From the NCBI GenBank assembly GCA_947179485.1, contig OX359247.1, forward strand, positions 26,698,801 through 26,762,800: a stretch of 64,000 bases of DNA, read 5' to 3'. Every line of letters begins with the position of its first letter. The stretch's first letter is position 1. The notes beneath the pieces are model-generated. The model did not search any database and had not been told where the DNA came from. It saw only the letters and a list, made by a program, of their open reading frames with translations. Of this stretch, positions 53,664 through 64,000 are shown piece by piece. A program made the translations under genes and the position numbers. The stretch is from Allacma fusca (taxonomy: Eukaryota > Arthropoda > Collembola > Symphypleona > Sminthuridae).

Positions 53664-55763
53664 TCCCTAGTATTAAACCATACGTAGCTGAAATTACTCT
53701 ACAAGCCTCGTAATGGGCAAGGATCCAAAGTGATCACGAAAGGACCCAACTTTCACTCCCTTTATCCCTCTCCATGCAATGCTGGCTTGAAAGACTGAAG
53801 TTTTTGTATACTTTGCAAGTTCACACTTACTTTTTCTTTTCTCCTTCCCCAGCAGCTCCTTCCAATGACTCCTCTTCCATTTGCAATATATTGAAAGCAC
53901 TAAGGTTGAAAGAAACCCTGGCTTGTCTCAAGCTCTTTTAGTTACTAAAGAAGGTGGGTCTTGTATGTCAAGGGAATCCTTTCACTACAGTATAGTAGCT
54001 GGGCTCACATTTTCTCAGTGAGGGATTCAATGTGCGAATGGATCCGGAATATATCTAGAATGTAACTGCACATACAAATCTGGACTAGGAATTAGAATTT
54101 TCGTAGTTTTTGGGAAGGTTTGCATACGTGAGAGTACATTACATATGTATGTACATGGTAACTGTGATGAGTGAGGTATGTTTTTAGAAAGCTGTCTATG
54201 TCTCTACTAAATGTCTATATCTTCAGTCAGAAATATACAGATGCATACTTTTCTCATGGCACTGTTGAAGATGAAGCTTGGCCGTTGTCTCGAGACTTGT
54301 ATGGACTTGAGGATTGTATGGAGGTACATATGTATACACGTGTTTCAAGATATATAATTATAGATACATACATATAACAATTATATATAGATATGAAAGT
54401 ACATATTAGTGTGTATATCTTGAAGTGCAGGCTGGACTGTTTGTGTGCTACTTGAGATTTTTGGGGAGCCTAGCGCTGTGTGTTCGTTTATGAGGACTAC
54501 CTTTTATTTATTGGACACTTTGGCCTACCCAAGTTTCTTGCTCGACTTTCTCCACAGATTGGATTTCTTACCATCATCATCACACTTTATTGTCCCAACA
54601 TTACTCCCATCCATTTACGTGCATTCAGCATGAGTACACAAGTGTTGGCCGCCCATAGTCCCTTCCAGGATCCCAAAGACATGAAACAGTTTCCTATCTA
54701 TTCTTCCCTCCCATCCTTATACCATTTTCCCAGACATGAACTACTACGTGAACTTTTATACATAGTCTACATAAAACTATTGGGCTCTTCCCACACGTCC
54801 GGGGATCCAGGCGGAGATAGATACATACATCACACATACCACACAAAGACCAGACCAAGATCTTTTTTTCTAAAACTATTTCCACCACAGATTATTTCTT
54901 CTTCTTTTTTCACACACAGATAAGCACAAGCTCATAGTTGTTGAGCATGTAGGTACAAAAAAAAATGTTTTCCACACATTGCATCCCTCCCTGGATCTAT
55001 AGAATGGAATAATGATAGTATAAGAATTATTCCTTTCTTATATTTCCTATAGAATATAGACACACTCTCCATATCTCCCGTGGATATCTCCAGTGGGTTG
55101 TTTCCCTCCAATGTATACATTGTCCCCGTAATAGTCACCCAGGTCCTTAACGCACGTTCCTGAAATTTTTTGTGGTTGGCTAACCATTTCACTTGTCCTA
55201 TCTCCCTCCTGCAGATACATGTTTGGAATTGTTGCTTGCGTAAGAAAAAATGTTCCTCTTCGGAGGTGTTTCCTATATTGAAAAGTTGAAGCCAAATAGC
55301 CATAAATATATAAAAGGGATTGTAGGGCGAGAGTGTGAAAGTCTAAGAGGAGACTAAACACCGTCAGATTTTATGTCTCAAGCAGATACATAAGCACAAA
55401 TACATACTGTGCACACAGGAATATATACTTAAATGCAGATACAAAAGTACTTGAACCTTTTCTTGAAACAGAGATATAAAAGGGAGGCTTCGGTTTCTCT
55501 TTTTTGAATTTCGATAATTCCGTTGTCCTTGTTAGATTTCTCTGTATAGTTTTTATTGCACGAAGACTATGTTTTTATATGCGGTATCAAAGTGTTTTAT
55601 ATTTAGAATCCAATAAAATTCTGTATAATTTTGATTATTTGCTACCTCAGTGCTTTTTACGTCACGTGTCTCCTTTAGACACGTGTGATTTTTCTTTTAG
55701 GGTTTTTTTTTTGGAAATTGTATTTGAGAATTGAGAGTAGCTTTTTTATGGGAGTTTTTTTTA

Positions 55764-55789
55764 CTCTCTCTCTCTCTCTCTCTCTCTCT
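55764..55789. repeat. (CT)n microsatellite
   Basis: Pure CT run. Confidence 0.9.
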
Positions 55790-57741
55790 TGATGTTTTCA
55801 AACTGACTCGGTCGCATTTCAGGGAATAGGTTTGTGTTTATGTAGCAGGTCTGTTATATGATCAGTTCCGTGAGTATTTTGAAGAGGGAAGTATAAAACG
55901 TTACTCAATGCAATGGACGGTTATTGTCTGTTTATAAATTCTTAACTGCCATATTTGCAAGCGAAGCGTGGCAAAAGAGAGGGAGAGAGATGTAGAATGG
56001 AGCGTGAATTATAAACCGTCATGGTGTAATACCTTTTAGCATCACGACCATAAGCCTGACTATTTTTATTGCCTTTATTGAATCTCATTTGGAGGAGAAC
56101 GTTACAGAATGGGAGCATTTTTCAAAATCATGATTCCGTCAGTCCTCTCCAACCTCCACTCACAACTTATATTGAGTCAGGGAGAAATCAATTATGGTCT
56201 GGAGATGATTACAACACGAAAACCCAAATTGAAATTATTTGTTTAGCATGACCTCAGCATTTACACTGTGATCCGATGCGGAACTAAACTCAAGAAAATT
56301 ACACGGTGCTTGACTCCGTATACATTCCGTCCCCTCCAAGTACATATGTGAGGATAGTCACAATAAATAGAAAACATGAATGATGAATATTTGAAGAAGA
56401 AAATGAATCCAAGGGTTAAGAGTTTTTTTTTATATCACAGGCATTTCTATCATAATTCAAAAGAACCAAAGGAGAACAAGAAAAACGTTCCCTTTACATC
56501 CCGTTTTTGAAATGGAAAAGTTTTCAAATTTTTTTTTTTGATTATCTCAAGAGGAAGAATATGATGAATGTCGTATTTTTCAAGATAAAATGAATGTTAT
56601 GTGTGTATGTGTGTGTCTGTGCGGGAGGAAAAATGAAGTCTTTGAAGTGATGAGGAACGTTTCCGTTTGGTTGAGTCCTCCGTTGTAGATTTCCCTTCAT
56701 CTTTCCTACCTTTTCTTTTACTTACTCTTCATTTCCCACCAAAAGTTCCTCTCCTTTCACTCACATTTTTTTTCTATTTACTTTCATCACGGATTTAATT
56801 TGTTCCTGGGTTTTGTCCAATTGACTGCAAGTAATGAACTACAGGGATTTTGATTTGATACATTCGTCTTCTTTTTGTTAGCACTTGTTTTATTAAAATA
56901 AAAAAAATTATCTACTTTTTATATTCTCACAAACATTTCCCCTCAAAACTCCAAAAAAACCCATTCTCAAATTTGATGACATATTCCAATTTTTCTGAGA
57001 CTTGATTCAAAGTATCTACAGGAGTTTGGAGTTTTTGTTCAGTAATAATAATAATTATAGACATTCATTCGTAGACATTCTCTCTATGTATAGCTCGTTC
57101 TGTGGGGAAAAAATTTCAAGCAGAATTGATTGGGGCTAAGTTAGGAAACGAGCTGACTGCAATTATAGTAAGTACATATGAAATTGCAATATTTGTTAGT
57201 ATTAAGCATGGATGGGGGAAAGTTTCTCGGAGATTGTGTCATTTGGAAACTCACCTGCGAAAACTTTTTTAACGAACTTACTTGTTTGTGTTGTTGTGGG
57301 GGGAGGAGATGTCGTTAATGGGAGGAAGGGGACCTCGTCCTCACATATGTATCTGCTTCCAATGGAATAAATGCTCCTAGTTTTTGTAATACCCCAAGAG
57401 ATATTACATAGTTGAGCCCTATTATTATCCATTGGTATAGATACTCAAATTACACACGAGACTCTATTTATGTAAGTCCTTGACTTGTATGTATGTACCT
57501 GAGGATTAGTACTAAAAGGGGTCAAAACTTTCATCTTAAAATCCATGTATGTATCTGGGAGCTGGGAAGATGTTCCGGAGAAAGTGCTCATTCTATTTGT
57601 ACATTTTTTTACGGTTAATATCACCATAATAATAAGCATTCGGCAGTACTTTCAGAGTGCATAGTGCGGATGCATTATTTTGATGCAGTAGGAAATATGT
57701 AGATACATAAGTTAATGGGTTTTATTTTTGTGAAATTGCAG

Positions 57742-57931
57742 GTACAGCTGAAGCCGTGATTTCAGCGGAGGTCTCAGGACTGAAAGACCAAAGTGTGACG
57801 CTGCCATGTCAACTCAAGCCCGAGACTTGCGGCTCCGTTCATTCGATCAAATGGTACCGGGGAGATAGAAGGGTTTACATTTTTAGTGAAATTGCTGCCC
57901 TATCCCGGGCTGAGGATGATCTGGCTGAAAG
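57742..57931 (+). CDS. Internal exon: N-terminal half of an Ig V-type domain of a cell-surface receptor
   Basis: Seen: the acceptor 'gtgaaattgcag' ends at 57741 and the donor 'aaag|gtaacc' starts at 57932. Only one forward frame is open across the 190 bp. It enters with two bases (GT) completing a codon, runs 62 codons, and leaves two bases (AG), so both flanking introns split codons. The peptide starts TAEAVISAEVSG, then DQSVTLPCQL (B-strand Cys, about residue 22), an extra Cys in ETCGS, SIKWYRGDRRVYIFSE (C-strand Trp followed by a C' strand) and ends AEDDLAE. GC and CpG are visibly higher than in the flanks. Known: Cys, then KWY about 15 residues later, is the first half of an Ig fold; the partner Cys in a DxGxYxC motif would be in a later exon. 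A phase-1 intron between signal peptide and first Ig domain is typical of secreted or membrane Ig proteins. Inferred: an adhesion or guidance receptor. Sidestep, beaten-path and neuromusculin-like families are possible; the exact family is unproven. Confidence 0.85.
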
Positions 57932-60900
57932 GTAACCACCCCATCTATTTCATTACATTGCTCCATCCCAAGTAATTCTGTGGAGCCCCCTTTAATTTCC
58001 TACAAGTTGGATGGTACAGTAGCTATGGGAACGATCCTGGTTTTTAAAAATCTACTCATTCCCTTCACGGGCAAGTTTGCTCTTCTCACAGGGAGGGCTA
58101 AAGCGTCTATCCGTCCGTGTTTAAATACATACATACATAAGGTGGGATGTGTAAATAGATGTACTTTCAGGACCCAATGGACATCTAGTAGTAGAATGTG
58201 AGTAGATAGTATGCACGTACATATCTATGTATGCACATAATACCCGCCCGGAAATATAAACAAGGGAAGTGCAACTTCGGAAACATACTGGCACACATGA
58301 AGTTAATGAAAAGTTGTGAATTAAAAGCAGTGAAAGAGCAGTTACTGGGATTTTTTTAGTCAATTTCCGTCCATTTATGAAGTAGCGAAAGAGAAAGAAG
58401 AAGAGCCACAAACTCAATTCAAGTAAAAGTTTTCCAAAGCAAACATTCCCAATTCAACACGTGCTTGAATGGCCGTTCTCCCACAAGGATTCCCATAAAA
58501 GCTTTCAGACTAACTATATAAATTCTTCTATGGGGTCCCCCCCCCCTCCATGAAAGGCCCAAGTAGCCCAAGTACATACATAGCTACATACATACATATG
58601 TGTGGGAGCTGTAGTTAAAAAAAAACTGGATTGAAATTTAAGCAATATTTTTCTTACAACATTAGATCCTAGCTTGCAATTTTTTCTATTGGTTTCCAAC
58701 TTTCCGTAAATTGATTACACCACAGGAAATATTTTCTATTGTTTTGTTTGTATCCTTCCCCTGGAAATATTTATTTGAGGCTTTCAAAGCTGTCGGTATG
58801 TTCTCGGAGGAGCTTCTGGAATAATTTTTGACTACAGCACTTCCCCAGCCCCTCGCAAAAAATGGGGAGGGAGAGGATGGAAATCAACCATGGATGCAAA
58901 ATATGAGAGCAGAATGAACTCATCAGTTCGAATACCAGTAGCAGTGGAGAGTGGGTGTCTGTGTCTCGCTCCTGCCTACGATCATCATTTGTATGCTGAT
59001 GAAATTGTGTATTTTGCATTGTAGTCCCGAGTCTCCGCTGGGTAAAAAGAATTTAGTCAACCAGAAGTGACCGTGTATGGATGAGGGATTTTTTTCTGTA
59101 TGGGAATTATGCTCACAAAAACAGTTGCGAGATAGAGGAAGGAATCAGAGCATAAATGAAGATTACATTGAAAGCTGGCTTTTTCCAACATTTGTACTCT
59201 CCCGCAGGAGTTGTGCAAACCCAAATGTACTTTCGCACATTTAGATTTTAATACAAGTGTCCCATGAAGTTTGGAGCCCAACTTGAGTTATTTAGCATTT
59301 CAGGGTGCAATTTTTATCATAATTTTATCTACCCTGTACAATCCTCCAAGGCTGAGTGAGTATTTACATAATACTGTACTTCAGAAAATATTTTACTAAA
59401 TACAGTACACACTATGCTGAAGATATGTAATAATTACATATTCAAAATTGTATGTGTACTATGCAAAGAAGCTGTTTTTTCTCTCTAAAAAAATTCAATA
59501 CAATCTGCTATGCTTCCCAAACACCATATGTAAAGTATCTACATGACTATACGCAACAGTTACATAATAGAAAGCTTGCCTACGTTTTACTGTAGTAGTA
59601 ATTAATAGCCCCTCTATCGCAATTTGTACGGAGTCACACAGCCTTGTACTTAAATATATGTCCGTACATACCTACACATGTACTGGGGTAGATACAATCC
59701 TAATAGAAATTGTAGCTATTTAACAGGCCCTGCCACAAAGGATCTTTGGGCAGATACAAACCACAAAAATAATCGCCCCTCAGCCTTAGAATTGTTGAGG
59801 GTTGACTCACACAGGAGAGTTGTTTGGGAAAAAGTGGAGTAGGAGACAGACTCCTCTCAGCTGTAGAAATGTAGGAATGGGCTCTCCTGGAACACTGTCC
59901 TGTTTCTAAAAGCTGGAAGTGACGAATTCCAAGGGAAGGAAATCAGAGCGGCTGCCCTTGAAGACAAAACTAATAGCTAGAACGGACTCTCTCCTCAGTA
60001 CTAAAGGACACAGTTGACCGCATCAAATTAAACTAACGGGAACAAACTAAATACTCAATGTCACGAGATCCAGCTCGGTTCTAGTATTTACGGCTCCCTC
60101 CCTCATGTTCCTAATGTCTGTTGAGCAGCCAGTCATCCATCAAGTATATGTTTTAGCTTCTATACGTATCTATTTAATTGTAACTCCACTCCATGTGGAG
60201 GATTCAGGTTGACTGGATTTTTTTTACATGTAATTACATACATATGTAGATATTACAAGCCACTCCAGTAAATCCGATTTTTATGGGTTACGTCCCAAAC
60301 GCTCCTTTATTTGCACTGTGAGGAAAGTAAGATTTTTTTTACATGCGTGCTAAAACCTACATTAACGAAGCTTATGTACTCACAGTGCTGTAAATGCCTA
60401 TAAAATATTTTTATAGAGTAACCTTCTAGCTATCAGAGACTTAATTTTAATAAGAGCGTTGACTCAATAGGGTCAAAAGTAGATTTGGGGTACAGTGGGC
60501 TTGACCGCAATTGTTTTTTGGACAGCATGTCATTGCAGTAAAAGTTAAATGTTAGGGATGCTCATGTAGAGAGAGAGAGAGAGTGCACTATATGTAGATG
60601 CCAGCGGAAAGTGAGTATTTTCTGTTGCTTCTACTTAATTTCCTTTCATGCAATCAGGGCCATTCCTAAAGATGATGCCACTTTCAATCAAGCTATAAGG
60701 ATTTATTTTGATGAATGCATATTATATAATAATTACGGCATGAGCGCATGTAAGCAATAAGAGAATTTCCCAATTTGTTCTAAATAGGGCTGAGGAACTT
60801 TTAATACTGGTACTTACAGTTGGACTGGTGTCTGTAGTGGAGTATCCATGCCAGAGCAGTTTCTTCATGGAAAACCAACTTGGTGGAGTAATTTGTTTCT

Positions 60901-63900
60901 AAAAAGAAGTTGTTTCCAAAACTACTTCCAAAATTGAGTTATACGTTTCAAAGTTAAAGTAATAAAAGTTTGGGAATGACAAATGCCGACTGGTGGGGAA
61001 TTATGAATGTTAGTTTTAATAGGGTTATCTCCTCCTTGATACTCGGAATAAAAACTGGAGGAATAAAAATAGTGGCTGAAGCTACATTAATTTTATTTTC
61101 AAACTATTACACCAAGTGGGGCTATGTACACGGAGAGACATGTACATATGTACATACATAGGTACAATGTACTAGTTACATTAGCATTATGGGGAATTTC
61201 TTTGGTGGGGAGGTCTGGTTGGAGTTATCTCCTCTTGGAGGTCTTGAATATTTTCTGGAATTTACATGAGCACTAAACGCTTGTATGTATGTATGTGTGT
61301 GTGTGTGTGTGTGTATGTGTGTGTTCGGACGTGCTTTTGTACTTATACTCACAATCAGCCATGTGCACTTATATTATAGGGAATTGATGTATGTAATCAC
61401 ATATTGTACGTGCATATGCCAGGCCCAGCATAGAAATGTAACCATACCATTTTTGGTGTTATGAGGAGGAAGAACATTGAATGGGAAGACTTTGAGAGCG
61501 TAGATAGGGACTAGGGACAGTAACTCTGCCAAAAGTGTCAGTTGCTATTACCTCGCTTAGTCCCGTGCCCAACGCAGTTCCTGGCATTGGGGAGAGGGGC
61601 TCGGAATTTGCAAATATGGAATTCGGGACGGAAGAGGCTATTTAATTTGCATTTATTCTGATTTAGAATTGCAATCTGGAAATTTATTTCATGTTTTGGA
61701 TCACAAATTCTCCGGCCTGAGTTGCTAGATGTAGTGTGAACTGTCCCTACAGAGCTTTTTCTTCTCCGATAGTAATGGCTCCTAGAGACCAGGCTAAGCA
61801 TATTATCGTCATAAAGCACACTTATGTACTACAACACTCACATACTATATCCATATGCAAGAGTCAATATACATTTTAAAGGTTTACCAAAAGTGATAGT
61901 GGCTCCGTAATAATAACTTGTTTAGAGATGGGCCTCATTAGCTACGCATGTAATTATATGTATGTACGTATGCGTAGTGTAAGCATGAAATATTGAAAAT
62001 TTCAAGTTATAATTTGCGGGATTTTTAAATCTTTATAGATTGTTAATATGAGACCAAAATTAAAATAAGATTCCAGAGCACCATATAGCACAGGTTTTGG
62101 ACCTTTACTGTATCAAAATTCGTATATTAATTTCAGGATTTGAATTCAATTTCGTGAGAAAAGCAAGTGTGGGAAAATGTTTTTAAATGAAGTTGCACAT
62201 GATTCCATTACTGTGAGAAAGTAAATAGTAATGAAGTTATTAGCTAACAGATATTTCACTTCATGAAATTTTGGCTGACCTGCCCTGGTATTCTGAGAGT
62301 ACTTATCTTTGGAGATACAAAGCTTGTAATAAAATCGACAGTGGCATATGAAGTCGTCATATGGTTATGCGCTCGCAATAATAATCTCTTTGAATGCCAC
62401 TCTCCTGTCATTTCCCAACATGTTGGTTTCCTCTGTGAAATCTTGATACTTGCCTGCATCTGTCAAACTTGAAGTTTGTTCTGATCTGGGCTTCTGCTAG
62501 AGGCGCTGAGTTCCCTCGAAGCACTGGAGACATGTGGTGGTGTGGGCTCCCACCAATCAATATAAAAACGCAAATTCTCAAAATTGATCCATATCTGCAT
62601 GGAATTTAATCTCTTTGGAGCTCACCGGAGGGGTATTATCCAAATGGGAAGATTCCTTTCGGACAATTCCCTCCAAGCACAGCTGTAACCTGATTTTTTG
62701 GGCTCATGGTGAAAGCACTAGTGCTACTTTCACTTGAATTTCACTTGTTTTTACATACATACAAAAACGAACGGAAAGTGTCAAAAATTGAAATATTTCC
62801 CAACAATTATTGATTTCAAATTATTTACAAGGGAAGAAAGCATTATTTTCCCTGGGGGAACTTTTACATATATGTACATTCCTGTTTTGGTTGGAATCAA
62901 ATTTGATGGGCACTTTTTTGCGATTTTTATTATCGTGATTTTTTGAATGAGCAGTCAGTACTTGGGAGTAATACTAAGACATTTCAAGAGACTGACAACA
63001 TTTTCTGAGGAGAAAGTAAAAAGGGGGAGAAATTGGGATAACAATATGGAGTAGAGAAAATCATGTTTCCGTTCCTGCCTTTGATCCCATCCGGAAACAA
63101 ATTCTTTCTCAATGACGGCTATATGCTTGCTTTCCATGTCGGGATTTTTCTGAGTCTGGTCCCATTCCGGGGTCTAGTCCCTACTTTATGTATGTATGTA
63201 TACAGAGACATGTAGATATCCTTATCGATGTGGCTCCGAACACTCACAATTCTTCCTTCTCATGGACTCCTGACGGAGGGAAAATCTTGCTTGAAGCAAG
63301 AAGAGTAGTAGCCTTTCTTTTAGGATGCGTATTCCTATGGCGGAAGTGTGTACACTTTATTGTAAATACTTACATTTTGGTATTCTACATTTATATGAAA
63401 CTTAACTAAGTGTATGTATGTACATATCTACATATGCTGGAGTACACACTGGCTGTAGGTTTGTCTGTCCATGAGCATCATATTGATATGTGGAAGGGAA
63501 GGAATGTAACTTGGTTACATTTTTTCTGAGCGGATTTTTTGCATATGTTTGGAAAAGAAAAGAGAAAGCATATGAACATATCGGCACACACGCACCATTG
63601 TTTATTAACATAATCCCTAAAGATATCTCGTGTCGGGCTCATTTTCTCCGGAGGAAATAATATGTGTCGATGGAGTCTTTGGAGTAGGGAGGGAGTCTTG
63701 CACGCAAAGGAGTATATCTCCTGAAGAAGAGACGGGCGGAAAAGAGGGCAGGAGATATGAGGCTTGGATATGAATAGATTTGCTCGGACCAGTGCGGAAT
63801 AAATGGTCCTTAGCGATCTTCCCCACATTTCCTTCTCCTTCTTGTTCATGAGCGCATCTGTCTAAAAAAGACATCGTTTCCCAAGAAATATTCTTCCAAA

Positions 63901-64000
63901 GGAGAAAGAAATTTTCAATTTTCAAATGCTTTAAGGACAATTGTGCAAATACTGGGAGAGGACCTGGAATTGACAGTCGACGAATGGGACATTTACAGTA
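57932..64000 (+). other. Start of the next intron after the Ig exon
   Basis: It begins with the donor gtaacc. I searched by eye for an acceptor followed by the second half of the Ig fold (a DxGxYxC-type motif) and found none, so this intron probably exceeds 6 kb. Contents are a C10 run (58537-58546), a short GA tract (60569-60583), a TATG/TG repeat (61283-61324) and TACATATGTA palindromes (60239, 61143). A phase-compatible 27-nt segment at 58171-58197 between 'actttcag' and 'gtgagt' is noted only as a weak candidate. Confidence 0.6.
61283..61324. repeat. (TATG)n/(TG)n compound microsatellite
   Basis: TATG units grade into TG units. Confidence 0.9.

Larger units (their letters stand above)
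47601..57741 (+). other. Presumed giant-intron sequence, last segment before the Ig exon
   Basis: AT-rich non-coding DNA ending at the acceptor of the Ig exon. It contains GA/GAAA repeats (50669-50730), CT-rich tracts (52384-52428, 55764-55789), TG repeats (about 56598-56618), an 8-bp-stem hairpin (53643-53663) and several TACATATGTA palindromes (54140, 54325). The longest ATG-initiated frame of the window (54480-54923, 147 codons) lies here, but it resembles no protein family I know and has no supporting splice or promoter context. Confidence 0.5.

Noticed and set aside
54480-54923. Longest ATG-initiated frame, 147 codons on +
   Set aside because: No recognisable domain, no supporting splice or start context, and its length is plausible by chance among six frames in 64 kb.
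57740-57747. The Ig exon starts with GTACAG, so its acceptor could also be read as a ratchet site
   Set aside because: GTACAG is a poor donor and the exon body is clearly coding, so an ordinary exon start is simpler.

Overview
The window looks like one long, almost entirely non-coding stretch of an animal nuclear genome, most likely an arthropod. The signs are no dense ORFs, canonical GT-AG splice signals, AT-rich sequence with scarce CpG, many (GA)n/(CT)n, (TG)n and (TACA)n microsatellites, and frequent copies of the palindrome TACATATGTA. That repeat profile is common in arthropod introns such as those of flies and copepods, but I cannot name the species from sequence alone.

Only one coding segment is convincing: an internal exon at 57742-57931 on the + strand. 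It encodes the first half of a V-type immunoglobulin domain, with a Cys in LPCQL and a core Trp in SIKWYRGD. It is bounded by a good acceptor and donor and split out of phase on both sides. The mature protein appears to start just upstream, so the signal-peptide exon must lie far 5', probably outside the window. The exon holding the second half of the Ig domain is not seen in the following 6 kb. The window is therefore best read as a giant 5' intron (1-57741), one exon, and the start of the next intron (57932-64000) of a neuronal-type Ig-superfamily cell-surface receptor gene. The sidestep, beaten-path and neuromusculin families are candidates, none proven.

Within the presumed giant intron, the most interesting site is a textbook recursive-splicing ratchet point at 11294/11295, where a poly-pyrimidine acceptor abuts a GTAAGA donor with no exon between. 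A long intron is exactly where such sites are expected. Weaker splice-signal candidates are listed at low confidence: 5889, a 9-nt microexon at 10702, a 58-nt exon at 20870, and a weaker ratchet-like site at 21459. A CpG-dense patch at 45755-45882 is unlike its surroundings and may be an unrecognised exon or regulatory element.

The rest is repeat-rich intronic DNA. It holds long GA/CT tracts (three within 1.4 kb at 32765-34144), a degenerate 24-bp minisatellite (34386-34485), a cluster of GAAAGTA-type motifs (47369-47515), a perfect 28-bp palindrome followed by a 13-bp tandem repeat (8173-8222), and several hairpins. I saw no tRNA, rRNA, CRISPR array, intact transposon or virus-derived element. 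The remaining short reading frames look like chance or low-complexity frames.
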